Below are positions 23,768 through 33,554 of a stretch of 64,000 nt of DNA, piece after piece. A program made the position numbers and the translations under genes. Under the pieces are notes generated by a model. It was not told the origin of the DNA. It saw nothing but the letters and a program-made list of their open reading frames with translations, and ran no database searches. The stretch spans positions 1,445,970-1,509,969 of the forward strand of contig NZ_CP087263.1 of the NCBI RefSeq assembly GCF_020923435.1, in the 5' to 3' direction. The stretch comes from Brevibacillus humidisoli. Lineage in GTDB: Bacteria; Bacillota; Bacilli; Brevibacillales; Brevibacillaceae. Positions within the stretch are counted from its first letter, which is position 1. Every line of letters begins with the position of its first letter.

Positions 23768-26332
23768 ATGCTGTCCAACAAAGTGATCGAGCAAAGCTTT
23801 GCCGAGATTATGGGCAAGCGTTTTTCCGACTACGCCAACCTGGTGATTTTGTCACGGGCCATTCCGGATGCCCGGGATGGACTAAAGCCGGTACAGCGGA
23901 GAATCCTCTACGCGATGTACCAGGAAGGCAACACGCACGACAAATCGTACCGCAAATCGGCTAAGACGGTGGGGTACGTGATGGGGACATTCCATCCGCA
24001 TGGTGACAGCGCGATTTACGAGACGATGGTGCGGATGGCCCAATGGTGGAAGATGCGACACGTGCTGATCCAGGGTCATGGCAACTTTGGGAGTCTCGAT
24101 GCAGACCCGCCGGCCGCCATGCGTTATACGGAGTCGCGTCTGTCCGCGTTGGCCAATGAGATGCTGCGCGATATCGATAAAGAGACCGTTCCTTTTATCC
24201 CGAACTACGATAACTCGACCAAGCAGCCAGCCGTCCTGCCGTCCCGCTTTCCCAACTTGCTGGTCAACGGCGCATCAGGGATTGCCGTCGGCTTTGCCAC
24301 CGATATCCCCACACACAACCTGGGGGAAGTGATCGATGCGACGATAGCCCAGATGAAGCAGCCAGACATCAGTCTGGACGAGTTGATGCAGTATGTGAAA
24401 GGGCCCGATTTTCCGACTGGCGGTATCGTGCAGGGTGTCTCCGGCATCCGCAAAGCATTTGAGACAGGTCGCGGCCAGTTTGTGATTCGCGCCCGGACCC
24501 ATATCGAGGAACCGAAGGGCAGCAAAGGGAAAAAGATCGTGATCAGCGAGCTGCCGTATGAAGTGGTCAAGTCCAAACTGGTCACGCAGATTGACGAGTT
24601 GGTGCTGGAACGCAAGATCGAAGGGGCGTTAGCCGTCCGCGATGAGACTGGCCGCAAGGAAGCGGAACAGAAGAAAGTGCGGGTCGTGATCGACATACGC
24701 AAGGAAGCGGATGCTGAGGCGATTCTCAACTATTTGTATAAAAATACCGATTTGCAAACCTACTACAACTACAACATGAACGCGATTCACGAGGGAACCA
24801 TCCGCCAGATGGGGCTCAAAGAGCTGTTGGATGCCTACATCTCTCATCAAAAGGAAGTAGTGACCAATCGTTCCCGCTACGACCTGAATCGCAAACAGCA
24901 TCGGGAGCACGTCGTACAAGGCTTGATCCGGGCGAAATCAATCTTGCGCGAGATCGTCGACACGATCATGGCCTCCGAGAATCGGGCAGATGCCAAGCAG
25001 AACATTATCGACAAGTACGGTTTTACAGACGTGCAGGCCGATGCGATTCTCAGCATCCAGCTGGCTTCCTTGACCAGAATTGACATTGTCAAGCTGGAAA
25101 AAGAACTAAGTACGCTGGCCAAGGAGATCAAGGAACTGGAGGCGATATTGGGCAGCGAGAAAAAACTGATCCAGGTGATCCAGGGGGAGCTGCTTGAGAT
25201 CCGCAAAAAATACGCAGAACCGCGGCTGAGCGAGATCCAGGGCGAGATTGAGGAGATCAAACTGGATATCGCGATGCAGATCAATGCCGAGGACTGTATC
25301 GTTACCTTGAGCAATGACGGGTATATCAAGCGGACCAGTCCGCGCTCGTTCAAGTCGATGGGCGGGACGATCGAAACCTGCGGGGTAAAGGAGGGAGATC
25401 GTGTCCGTACCTTTGTGGAGACCAACACCTCCCATACCGCCCTGTTCTTTACGCAGGATGGCAAGTATTTCTCCCTGCTGGTGAACAGCATTCCCGACGC
25501 CAAGTGGAAAGACGTCGGAACAGCGCTAGTCAACGTGATTCCGCTGGAAAAGCAGCAGCGAGTGATCGCTTGTCATATCGTAGAAAACTTCGACCAGCCG
25601 CTGTACGTTTGTCACGTTACCCGCTCCGGCCTGATCAAGAAGACAGCGCTGTCCGAGTACGCTACCAACCGCTCAGGAGCATTGGTGGCAGCCAAACTGA
25701 AGAGCGAGACGGATGAGTACATCGATGTCCAACTAACCGATGAGAGTGGTACGCATCTGATCGTTACCCGGGACGGAATGGTGATCCGCTTTCCGGAAAC
25801 AGAAGTATCGGCGACCGGCAGAGCGTCTAGCGGGGTGAAGGCAATCAACCTGGCCAAAACGGACGAAGTGATCACCGCACTTACTGTGCCCACGGAAGAC
25901 AACCGTATCCTGCGGGCGCTGACTCAGGAAGGGCTGGTCAAGCGGACGCGACTAGCCGACTTACCGGTGCAGGGACGGGCCGGCAAGGGACTGGTGCTGA
26001 TTCGCAAACGAAAAACATCCCCCCATGTCTTGCTCACCTGCCAGGTGGAAGATCCTGCTGCAGACAAACTGTATGCACAGAGCGACTCAGGACAATGGCA
26101 ACTGGTTGAGTCAGACCACCTGCCGACCAACGAGCAGGGCGGGATTGGCAGGATTGTCGTGGATGGCCCGCTGATTGACTGGATGTATGAAGCAGCCATT
26201 GAAACGTCGGAAGGAAAAGAGGAAAACTCACCCGGCTCGACCGATCCATCTGCGGCTGTTTCACCAAACGACGAACCTGGTGTGGAGCAGTTCAGTCTGT
26301 TTCAATCCGACTCATCAGGTGAAAAGGAGTGA
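23768..26332 (+). CDS. parC: DNA topoisomerase IV subunit A
   Basis: The product has 854 residues. The breakage-reunion domain has the active-site Tyr near 120 ([16 protein letters not shown]). The quinolone-determining region is [17 protein letters not shown], with the wild-type Ser and Glu. A coiled-coil tower (about 400-500) and a C-terminal beta-pinwheel with repeats such as [14 protein letters not shown] follow. I find no canonical GyrA box, which supports ParC. The last 45 residues are an acidic, Ser/Pro-rich tail. It is in operon with parE; a short gene follows 6 nt later. Confidence 0.95.
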   Translation: MLSNKVIEQSFAEIMGKRFSDYANLVILSRAIPDARDGLKPVQRRILYAMYQEGNTHDKSYRKSAKTVGYVMGTFHPHGDSAIYETMVRMAQWWKMRHVLIQGHGNFGSLDADPPAAMRYTESRLSALANEMLRDIDKETVPFIPNYDNSTKQPAVLPSRFPNLLVNGASGIAVGFATDIPTHNLGEVIDATIAQMKQPDISLDELMQYVKGPDFPTGGIVQGVSGIRKAFETGRGQFVIRARTHIEEPKGSKGKKIVISELPYEVVKSKLVTQIDELVLERKIEGALAVRDETGRKEAEQKKVRVVIDIRKEADAEAILNYLYKNTDLQTYYNYNMNAIHEGTIRQMGLKELLDAYISHQKEVVTNRSRYDLNRKQHREHVVQGLIRAKSILREIVDTIMASENRADAKQNIIDKYGFTDVQADAILSIQLASLTRIDIVKLEKELSTLAKEIKELEAILGSEKKLIQVIQGELLEIRKKYAEPRLSEIQGEIEEIKLDIAMQINAEDCIVTLSNDGYIKRTSPRSFKSMGGTIETCGVKEGDRVRTFVETNTSHTALFFTQDGKYFSLLVNSIPDAKWKDVGTALVNVIPLEKQQRVIACHIVENFDQPLYVCHVTRSGLIKKTALSEYATNRSGALVAAKLKSETDEYIDVQLTDESGTHLIVTRDGMVIRFPETEVSATGRASSGVKAINLAKTDEVITALTVPTEDNRILRALTQEGLVKRTRLADLPVQGRAGKGLVLIRKRKTSPHVLLTCQVEDPAADKLYAQSDSGQWQLVESDHLPTNEQGGIGRIVVDGPLIDWMYEAAIETSEGKEENSPGSTDPSAAVSPNDEPGVEQFSLFQSDSSGEKE

Positions 26333-26338
26333 GCAGCG

Positions 26339-26668
26339 ATGACGAAGCCGTTTGAACCCTTTCACTCCGATTTGAACTGGCAGCAGGTTTCGTTGCTGCT
26401 CGATACGGTCCTCTATTTTGAAGAGGCACCAAAGCTGCTCTTGATTCCTGACCTGGAGCAGGAAAGGATCGCTGTTCCCTTGTTGGCAGACAGCTTGCGC
26501 ATGCTGCTTGGCGAGCTTGACGAGTCACAACCGTTTGCCGCCAGACGTTTTGGGTTTTCGTTCAACTGGACGAACGAAACGGAACAGACAGGTGAATTGG
26601 TTATCACACTGCCATCGGCTAAAACGGTCCGTCAGCCTACCAAGCTGACCGACTTTTCCCCTGTATAA
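26339..26668 (+). CDS. conserved short protein downstream of parC, unknown
   Basis: The product has 109 residues, is soluble and weakly acidic. AAGGAG precedes the ATG by about 9 nt, and the gene begins 6 nt after the parC stop, so it is in the parEC transcript. Helix LNWQQVSLLLDTVLYF and the strand block RFGFSFNWTNETEQTGELVI are visible. I recognise no family. Its place suggests a helper of chromosome segregation or simply read-through expression. Confidence 0.65.
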   Translation: MTKPFEPFHSDLNWQQVSLLLDTVLYFEEAPKLLLIPDLEQERIAVPLLADSLRMLLGELDESQPFAARRFGFSFNWTNETEQTGELVITLPSAKTVRQPTKLTDFSPV

Positions 26669-26767
26669 CCCACTTGTGAACCAAGGGAAAGCAAGTCGGC
26701 ATAATCCCTCCGCATAAAAAAGAAAGAACAGTGATAAACTAGTTGCTAGCGATGGAGGAGGGAGAAG

Positions 26768-26971
26768 ATGGAAAGAACGATAGCCATAAATGGTCGTCCA
26801 TTACTGGTTGCCACTACGTACGACGGAGATTCTCAATACCATGTGCAGATAAAAGATGGCGACAAGCTGATAACGGAGTACAAAGTAGCAGCAACACAAG
26901 AAAGCGACGTATTTACGGAAGCGCAAGCGCTTGTTGAGGCCGATATTGAATTGGGGAATCTGAAGATGTGA
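26768..26971 (+). CDS. short hypothetical protein, 67 aa
   Basis: GGAGGAGGGAGAAG runs directly up to the ATG, a strong ribosome site. The product is likely a small beta-sheet plus helix fold (ERTIAINGRPLLVATTYDGD, then a C-terminal ALVEADIELGNLKM helix). I recognise no family. It is followed by a terminator. Confidence 0.6.
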   Translation: MERTIAINGRPLLVATTYDGDSQYHVQIKDGDKLITEYKVAATQESDVFTEAQALVEADIELGNLKM

Positions 26972-27005
26972 CCAGCAAAAGCTGCCCCTTTGAGAGTGAT
27001 AAAAA

Positions 27006-27050
27006 GACGGACTTCGCCGACCGGACAGGACGGGGAAGTCCGTTATTTCT
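27006..27050 (+). terminator. terminator after the 67-aa gene
   Basis: CGGACTTC (27008-27015) pairs with GAAGTCCG (27035-27042), with further CC/GG pairs, followed by TTATTTCTTT. Confidence 0.65.
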
Positions 27051-27175
27051 TTATCGGTAGGTTGTATCACTGTTGTCGGAATATTCATCACCCCTGAGAT
27101 CGAATTTTGAATGAAACGGACTCACCGGTTGAAACGTAGAGAAAGGTAATACCGAATAGAAGGGAGAAACAGCCG

Positions 27176-27706
27176 GTGCGAAACAATCGCGGGAAACGTG
27201 TTGTGTACCAAGAAGTGCAGCGTTTTTCTTCTATTATCACATGGATATCGATTCTAGCAGTCGCCGGGATCATGTGGTATGGATTTGTGCAACAAATCGT
27301 GCGGGGCATACCGTTTGGGGACAAACCGGCATCCGATACAGGTCTGATCATCCTTGTTCTCATTTTTGGCATCGCATTTCCCTTGTTCTTTTTTTCGATC
27401 CGCCTTCGTACCGAGGTGAGGGAGACCGAGATCTTTGTGTCGCTTTCGCCGTTTTCCTCTCGGTCTATTCCGTTGAATAAGATCGAACAGATGGACGTAT
27501 GCACCACCCGTCCCTTGCTGAAACATGGGGGATACGGACTTCGCTGGTCGCCGCGAAACGGTTGGGCCTATACGATGCGTGGAAAAAAAGGAGTACAGCT
27601 GACCTTGTCAGATGGCAAGAAATTGCTGATAGGCTCCCAGCATCCACAAACATTGGCTGAATCGATTAAAAAAGCAATAGATCGGGCAGATAATCGGAAC
27701 GTTTGA
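27176..27706 (+). CDS. two-pass membrane protein with PH-like domain
   Basis: The product has 176 residues. The GTG start has GGGAG 8 nt upstream. Two membrane helices (about 19-42 and 55-75) are followed by a cytoplasmic domain with the bacterial PH-like order: VRETEIFVSLSPFSSRSIPL, KIEQMDVCTTRPLL, GKKGVQLTLSDGKKLLIGS, then an ESIKKAI helix. Similar uncharacterised proteins occur across Bacilli. It probably binds lipids or proteins at the membrane. It stands 75 nt before the AAA gene on the same strand. Confidence 0.65.
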   Translation: MRNNRGKRVVYQEVQRFSSIITWISILAVAGIMWYGFVQQIVRGIPFGDKPASDTGLIILVLIFGIAFPLFFFSIRLRTEVRETEIFVSLSPFSSRSIPLNKIEQMDVCTTRPLLKHGGYGLRWSPRNGWAYTMRGKKGVQLTLSDGKKLLIGSQHPQTLAESIKKAIDRADNRNV

Positions 27707-27780
27707 TGCCGATGCCTGCCTTTTCTTTTTGTCGAAAACGTGGTACAACTGGTGAGAAATCAGATAGAGGGGTTTAAGAG

Positions 27781-30222
27781 ATGCTGAACCAACAGAAAGA
27801 CTGGTTGATGAAGATAGAGGCCTGGAGAGAAAACAGCAACGACCGTACCCATTTTTCTGAAGGGGAGGCGTATCAACTACTGCGTCGCCTGGAAGAGGCC
27901 AGGGCAGAGGCAGGAGGGGGGGGAAACGGGACACCTCTGGAAGAATTGGACAGGGCGGAAGCGGTCGTTTTGACACGTTTGGCAGAAGCGAGAATGTCGC
28001 GACCGGACGGACTGGCATTGGCAGAAGAGTGGCTGGACAGAGCCCGTCAGCTCGATCCGGCGTACGCTCCGGCAGCGGTGCTGCAGTGTTGCCTGTTCCT
28101 GCAGATGCTTCGCGAGCAGAGTCCGTTTCAAGATCTGCCTGTCATTCGCGAGACGGACAATCCGGCGGCACGGAAACGGCAGACGGAAGCGCTGCGGGTG
28201 GCAGTGGACGAACAGATCCGGCAGGCAAGATTGTGGCGGACACATCTGGAGCGGGGAAAAGCAGCAGCGTTGACGGCGGGAGAGGAGGCAGCAAGCGACC
28301 TGTATACCCAATTGGCCGTGCTGCTGACTGAACTGGAGTCCGGACTGCTCTCAGTCGCTGAGCAAGCCCGAACCTACGCCAAATCGCTGGAGGGCATGTT
28401 TTATTCATCCGAATCGCTGCAGCAATTGCAAAAGGCTGTCCGGGAACTAGGCGAAAAGCGGGCCACATGGGACCAGCTGTTGGCTGAGCGAGAAGAATCG
28501 GACGTGGGGAGTATCGAACACGCACCATCCGCATTGGAACAGATTGATCAATTGATCGGTATGGAAGTGATCAAACACCGGGTCAGACAGTTGGCCCAGT
28601 TTCTACAGTATCGGCAGCTGCGGAGCAAAAAGGGGTGGACTCTGCGTGATTCGCCCGATCTGCACCTGGTCTTGATGGGAAATCCTGGAACCGGCAAAAC
28701 CACATTGGCCCGCCTGCTGGCCCGGCTGTATCACGAACTGGGGCTGCTGGAGCGGGATGAGGTAATCGAAGTGGATCGCTCCCATCTCATCGGCGCTTAT
28801 GTCGGGCAGACGGAGCAGCGGACGATGGAGGCGATCAAGCGGGCTGTTGGCGGTGTACTTTTCATCGATGAAGCGTACAGTTTAAAACGTGCCGACAGTC
28901 ATGGCAGCGACTACGGGCAGGTGGCGATCGATACGCTGGTCGCTGCCATGACCAGTGGGGAACTGGCTGGCAAGTTTGTGGTCATTCTGGCAGGCTATCC
29001 GGAGGAAATGCGCCAATTCTTGTCGGCCAATCCGGGATTGCGCAGTCGTTTTCCGGAGACAGGCCATTTTCTGTTACCGGATTACAGCGATGAAGAACTG
29101 CTGGCGATTGCCGAAGATATGGCACAGCGAAACGACTATAGCCTGACGGAGGAGGCCAAGCGGGTGTTTCTCCGGCGAATTGAACGAGAACGGGTGGACG
29201 CATCGTTCGGCAACGCACGCACCGCGCGAAACCTGGTGCTCGACGCGATTTTTGCCAAAGGAAGACAGTTGGCGGAAACGGAAGGACACTTAGGCATTGA
29301 CGATTTCACCGTGTTGTATCCCGAAGATGTCGCCGCTGATCCCTGTGACCTCTCGACTGATCGAGAAGACTCAATTGCCCGCACCATCGATGAACAACTG
29401 GAAGGCATGGTAGGATTGGTCGAATGGAAGGCGGAGATGTGCAAGCTGGCCGCTTTTTTAACGGTCCAGCAGGAGCGGCAGCAGCGTGGGCTTCCCGTGC
29501 TGCCGGTAGAGCTGCACGCTGTATTTAGTGGAAACCCGGGAACCGGCAAAACCACGGCTGCTCGTCTGTACGCCCGCATCTTGCGTCAGGTGGGCTACCT
29601 GAAACGAGGCCATTTGGTAGCCGCGAGCCGTGCTGACCTGGTGGCGGGCTATGTGGGACAGACGGCGATCAGGACGAAACAGAAGGTTCGCGATGCACTG
29701 GGAGGAGTGCTGTTTATCGATGAGGCGTACAGCCTGTTCGCGTCGAGTGAGAACGACTTTGGCAGCGAGGCGGTCGATACGCTCGTCGACGAGATGACCA
29801 AGCATGAAGAGAATCTGGTTGTTGTGCTGGCAGGCTATCCGGCGCAGATGGAACGGCTGCTGGCGAGCAATCCCGGTCTCTCTTCCCGGTTTAAGAAGTA
29901 CTATCTGTTTGCCGACTATACGGCTGGTGAACTGCATCAAATCCTGCTTCGGGCAGCAGCCGCAAAAGGGTATCTGTTGACGGAGGATACAGGCAGCGCC
30001 ATCTTGGCCCACCTGCAAAAACTGGAGCAGGAACAGCAGCTTCACGGCAATGCCCGCTTTGTTCACAATCTGCTGCAGGAAGCGATACAGCATCAGGCGG
30101 TGAGATTGGTCAACCGCCCCTTGAGTGAACAGTCTGCCGAGATCTTGCAGGAACTGCGCTGGGAGGATTTTGCTCCGCTCTTTCCAGCAGTGGATGGAGT
30201 AGATGAAGAAAGCTCTGGCTAA
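27781..30222 (+). CDS. tandem AAA+ ATPase, SpoVK/CbbX-like
   Basis: The product has 813 residues with two complete CbxX-type AAA+ modules. Module 1 has Walker A GNPGTGKTTLARLLARLY near 300 and Walker B GGVLFIDEAYSLKRA. Module 2 has Walker A GNPGTGKTTAARLYARIL near 583 and Walker B GGVLFIDEAYSLFAS. Each has the family pore motif VGQTEQRT or VGQTAIRT and a GNAR/NAR arginine block. About 260 helical N-terminal residues, rich in Glu, Arg and Leu, may bind a partner. SpoVK itself has only one module of about 320 residues. Role: ATP-driven remodelling, perhaps in sporulation; the substrate is unknown. It is monocistronic. Confidence 0.8.
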   Translation: MLNQQKDWLMKIEAWRENSNDRTHFSEGEAYQLLRRLEEARAEAGGGGNGTPLEELDRAEAVVLTRLAEARMSRPDGLALAEEWLDRARQLDPAYAPAAVLQCCLFLQMLREQSPFQDLPVIRETDNPAARKRQTEALRVAVDEQIRQARLWRTHLERGKAAALTAGEEAASDLYTQLAVLLTELESGLLSVAEQARTYAKSLEGMFYSSESLQQLQKAVRELGEKRATWDQLLAEREESDVGSIEHAPSALEQIDQLIGMEVIKHRVRQLAQFLQYRQLRSKKGWTLRDSPDLHLVLMGNPGTGKTTLARLLARLYHELGLLERDEVIEVDRSHLIGAYVGQTEQRTMEAIKRAVGGVLFIDEAYSLKRADSHGSDYGQVAIDTLVAAMTSGELAGKFVVILAGYPEEMRQFLSANPGLRSRFPETGHFLLPDYSDEELLAIAEDMAQRNDYSLTEEAKRVFLRRIERERVDASFGNARTARNLVLDAIFAKGRQLAETEGHLGIDDFTVLYPEDVAADPCDLSTDREDSIARTIDEQLEGMVGLVEWKAEMCKLAAFLTVQQERQQRGLPVLPVELHAVFSGNPGTGKTTAARLYARILRQVGYLKRGHLVAASRADLVAGYVGQTAIRTKQKVRDALGGVLFIDEAYSLFASSENDFGSEAVDTLVDEMTKHEENLVVVLAGYPAQMERLLASNPGLSSRFKKYYLFADYTAGELHQILLRAAAAKGYLLTEDTGSAILAHLQKLEQEQQLHGNARFVHNLLQEAIQHQAVRLVNRPLSEQSAEILQELRWEDFAPLFPAVDGVDEESSG

Positions 30223-30243
30223 CGCTGCTGCCGGAGCTTTTTG
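30209..30243. terminator. terminator between AAA gene and pucR
   Basis: AAAGCTCTGGC (30209-30219) pairs with GCCGGAGCTTT (30230-30240), followed by TTTTTG. The 5' arm overlaps the end of the AAA gene; the convergent pucR stop is at 30244. Confidence 0.75.
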
Positions 30244-31875
30244 TTACCCATCTCCCCCCAGTTGTTCGTGAATGCGGAGCGCCATTTCCAGACAAAGCCG
30301 GTGCTCCGGTAGCAGATAGGAATCGCCGAGCAGCTCCTTAATCTTCTCCAATCGATGATAGAGCGTCTGGCGGCGGATAAACAGCTTTTCCGCCGCTTCC
30401 TGTTTATTTGCATGGTGGTCGAGGAATAGGCGAAGTGTGGTCACCAATTGACTGTTATGCTGCTTGTCGTAGCGAATTAATGGCCCGAGGTAATCGTCGA
30501 CAAACGACCGCTGCGTGTAGCGGTCCTGTGGAGACAGCAGCAGCCGGAACACCCCCAGATCACTGTAAAATGGACTGCTTGCCCAATTATGGCTGAAGAT
30601 AGCTTGTTCCGCCTCATGAAAATGACGAGACGCTGTTTCATAGCGGTTGGAGACGCGACTAATTCCCCAAAAGATCGTTTGATCCCCTCCCAGTCCCTTC
30701 CGTATGATCTCGTTTACTTCACCGATCGCCTTCTCCATCTTCTCCCTCAGGTTGTCGGCCCTCTCCACCAGCAGCAGCAAATAGAGCCGCTGCCCCCGAC
30801 TGCGCAGCAGGGGGCGAAAGCCACATCTTTTGAGCAGCACTCGAAAGAGACTGAGCAGATCCGTAAACAATGGGCTGCCGTCCGCCAATACGGCTGGTCG
30901 TTCCTGCCCAATCTCCATTATCGCTGCCAGATAGAGGGGCGGGTTTTCCCATGAGTCGATGCCGAGCAGCAGGCGCAGCTGCTCTTCTGACAGCGAACCT
31001 CCTTGCAGCAGTTGATCGAGCAGCGCGTCTTGCTTGTCGCGCGTTCGTTCCTCCGCGACCATCTTCCGCAGCAGGATCTGGGCAATGGCAGATGCTGTGT
31101 AATCGAGTGTTAGCAACAGGAACTCGTCGGCAGTCCGTTCATACAGGATGATCCCCACGTACGCCAAGACATGCCCCATCGCCGTAATCGGTTGGTAGAT
31201 AATCGTTTTTTTATCAGATATGGCAAGGAGACCGTCGTTTCTTTGCGACAGACGGCCTGCTGATGCTGACTGCTGCAGCAGTTCCACCAACTCCGTTTGC
31301 ACGGACTGCGGCATGGCGGGGACAAACAGGGGGGCGCCCTCAAGCGGATAGTACACGGTTTGCATCTGAACGGTTGCCTGCAGGCGCTGCAGGATACGGG
31401 TTAGTCCATTTGGCTGCAGGCTTAGCTGCTGCAGATCCCGTGTATAGGCTTCCAGCCTACGCAGCACCTCGGTATGGCGATTGACGATCCGTTCATGCAG
31501 GTCAAGCGTGATGTCGACAAACCGCACCGGCTGCTGAAACGCTATCAACGGGAACTGGTGATAATCGGCAAACTCGCACATGTCAGTAGGGATCTGCCGG
31601 ATGTACTGTCCCAGCTCGATGCACACGCCGACTGCGCCACGCTCCATCACGCCCTGCAGATAGGCAAGCCGCTTCTCCGAATCGCTGCCGAAGCCGACTC
31701 CGGTTGAGAGGATCAGTTCGCCGCCGTTTAGAAACACGTGATTCTCGGGCGTTTCCAGGATGTGCACCCAACGAACCGAACGGTGCAGTCCGCCCCTGCC
31801 GGCGATCACTACAGCGTGGCGGAATAGCGGACGCTTCAAAGCCTCGGCCACGGTAAGTCTCCAATCTGAATTCAT
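30244..31875 (-). CDS. PucR family transcriptional regulator
   Basis: The product has about 543 residues. The N-terminal PucR ligand domain (about 8-130) carries HAVVIAGRGGLHRSVRWVHI and GGELILSTGVGF. The C-terminal PucR helix-turn-helix (about 480-540) carries LRLFLDHHANKQEAAEKLFI and RRQTLYHRLEKIKELLG. PucR-type proteins activate purine or pyrimidine catabolic genes. GGAAGA lies 8 nt before the ATG at 31875; an ATG two codons upstream is closer than usual. It is divergent from mmsA with several palindromes in between, so it is the likely pathway activator of the pyrimidine island. Confidence 0.85.
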   Translation of the reverse strand: MNSDWRLTVAEALKRPLFRHAVVIAGRGGLHRSVRWVHILETPENHVFLNGGELILSTGVGFGSDSEKRLAYLQGVMERGAVGVCIELGQYIRQIPTDMCEFADYHQFPLIAFQQPVRFVDITLDLHERIVNRHTEVLRRLEAYTRDLQQLSLQPNGLTRILQRLQATVQMQTVYYPLEGAPLFVPAMPQSVQTELVELLQQSASAGRLSQRNDGLLAISDKKTIIYQPITAMGHVLAYVGIILYERTADEFLLLTLDYTASAIAQILLRKMVAEERTRDKQDALLDQLLQGGSLSEEQLRLLLGIDSWENPPLYLAAIMEIGQERPAVLADGSPLFTDLLSLFRVLLKRCGFRPLLRSRGQRLYLLLLVERADNLREKMEKAIGEVNEIIRKGLGGDQTIFWGISRVSNRYETASRHFHEAEQAIFSHNWASSPFYSDLGVFRLLLSPQDRYTQRSFVDDYLGPLIRYDKQHNSQLVTTLRLFLDHHANKQEAAEKLFIRRQTLYHRLEKIKELLGDSYLLPEHRLCLEMALRIHEQLGGDG

Positions 31876-31893
31876 GAGCATTCTTCCTTTTCG

Positions 31894-31942
31894 TTTGACA
31901 GTTTGTCAAAACATTCCCGGCGGGAAGCTGACAGGTCGTCAG
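31894..31942. promoter_or_regulatory. three palindromes in the pucR-mmsA intergenic region
   Basis: TTTGACA-3-TGTCAAA (31894-31910), TTCCCG-1-CGGGAA (31914-31926) and CTGAC-5-GTCAG (31928-31942) follow one another. They lie 19-67 nt upstream of the pucR start and 60-110 nt upstream of mmsA. They are likely operators for divergent control, probably by PucR and possibly a second regulator. Confidence 0.6.
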
Positions 31943-32003
31943 ATGTTCGAGTGGGAATATTCTGATAAAATACAGTCGTACACCTCTTCATAAAGGAGTG
32001 ACG

Positions 32004-33512
32004 ATGATGAAGATGACTACCGGACAGGTCTTACAGAACTATATCAACGGAAAGTGGATCGATTCGCACACGGAGCACTATGAAGAGATCCCCAATCCGG
32101 CCACTGGTGAACTGCTGTCACGTGTGCCGCTCTCGACGAAGCAGGAGGTAGACGACGCGGTACAAGCGGCACGTGCCGCCTTTCCGATCTGGAGTGAAAC
32201 ACCGGTTGTGGAGCGAGCACGGGTGATGTTCCGCTTTCAGCACCTGCTCGTACAGCATCAGGACGAACTGGCGCGAATGATTACGTTGGAAAACGGTAAA
32301 AATCTGCCGGAAGCCCAGGCGGAGTTGCTGCGCGCCATTGAGATGGTGGAGTTTGCCTGTGGCATGCCCACGCTGATGATGGGAGAGACGCTCCCGTCGA
32401 TCGCAAAAGGGATTGACTCCGAGACCATCCGCATGCCGCTTGGCGTAGTGGCTGGGATTACGCCATTCAACTTCCCGGTAATGGTACCGATGTGGATGTA
32501 CCCGCTGGCGATTACCGCCGGCAACACATTTGTCCTGAAGCCCTCGGAGCGCACCCCGCTCTCTTGTATCCGCATCAGCGAACTGTTGGAGGAAGCGGGT
32601 CTGCCTGCTGGAGTCTTCAATGTCGTCAATGGCGGCCGAGACGTGGTCAACGGACTTTTGGAGCATCCAGAAGTAAAAGCGATCTCGTTCGTCGGTTCTC
32701 AGCCGGTTGCCGAGTACGTCTACAAGACGGCGGCAGCCTACGGCAAGCGGGTGCAGGCCCTGGGCGGTGCCAAAAACCATCATCTGGTCATGCCCGACAC
32801 CGACCTCAGTAGGGCGGCGAAGACGATTGTCAGCTCTGCGTTTGGCTGCGCCGGTGAGCGATGCATGGCGGCAAGTGTGGCCGTCGTTGTAGACTCTGTC
32901 GCCGATCAACTGGTTCAATACCTGATCGAAGAGTCGGATGGGCTTAAGATGGGCAATGGGCTGGATGAAGGCGTCGACCTGGGTCCGTTGATTCGGCAGT
33001 CCCATCTGGAGCGGGTCCACCGTTACATTGAGCGCGGTATAGAGGAAGGAGCGTCTCTCGTCCGTGATGGCCGACAGGATGCGCTCGCGTATGAGAATGG
33101 GTACTATCTCGGACCCACGGTTGTCGATCAGGCAAACCCGGAAATGGTGATCGTTCGCGACGAGATATTTGCCCCTGTGCTCAGTGTCGTACGTGTTAAA
33201 GACTTTGAAGAGGGGCTGAAAGTGATCAGCAAATCCCGCTATGGCAACGGTGCCTGCATCTACACCAACAGCGGCAGGCTGGGGCGAGAGTTTGTACAGC
33301 GGGTCGAAGCGGGTATGGTTGGCGTTAATGTAGGTGTGCCGGCACCGATGGGATTCTTTCCGTTTTCCGGCTGGAAACAATCGTTCTACGGTGATCTGCA
33401 TGCCAATGGCAAGGACGGGATCGCTTTTTATACCAAGAAAAAAACAGTCACGACCCGCTGGTTCGATGACGGTGAGGTCTCCATCGGTTCGCAGCAGACG
33501 TTTGTCAAATAA
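32004..33512 (+). CDS. mmsA: (methyl)malonate-semialdehyde dehydrogenase (CoA-acylating)
   Basis: The product has about 502 residues. Catalytic Cys near 287 lies in FGCAGERCMAA, where the usual Gly-Gln is replaced by the MmsA-typical G-E-R-C-M. The NAD site block is GITPFNFPVMVPMWMYPLAI and the Rossmann loop is FVGSQPVAEYVY. The enzyme oxidises malonate or methylmalonate semialdehyde and adds CoA with loss of CO2, giving acetyl- or propionyl-CoA. Here it finishes beta-alanine or beta-aminoisobutyrate breakdown. GGAG lies 5 nt before the ATG at 32004; the GTG at 31998 overlaps that site. It is first in an operon with the aminotransferase. Confidence 0.9.
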   Translation: MMKMTTGQVLQNYINGKWIDSHTEHYEEIPNPATGELLSRVPLSTKQEVDDAVQAARAAFPIWSETPVVERARVMFRFQHLLVQHQDELARMITLENGKNLPEAQAELLRAIEMVEFACGMPTLMMGETLPSIAKGIDSETIRMPLGVVAGITPFNFPVMVPMWMYPLAITAGNTFVLKPSERTPLSCIRISELLEEAGLPAGVFNVVNGGRDVVNGLLEHPEVKAISFVGSQPVAEYVYKTAAAYGKRVQALGGAKNHHLVMPDTDLSRAAKTIVSSAFGCAGERCMAASVAVVVDSVADQLVQYLIEESDGLKMGNGLDEGVDLGPLIRQSHLERVHRYIERGIEEGASLVRDGRQDALAYENGYYLGPTVVDQANPEMVIVRDEIFAPVLSVVRVKDFEEGLKVISKSRYGNGACIYTNSGRLGREFVQRVEAGMVGVNVGVPAPMGFFPFSGWKQSFYGDLHANGKDGIAFYTKKKTVTTRWFDDGEVSIGSQQTFVK

Positions 33513-33554
33513 ACTGTACCATGTTTGGGATACGTGGTGGAAGGGGGAACGGGA

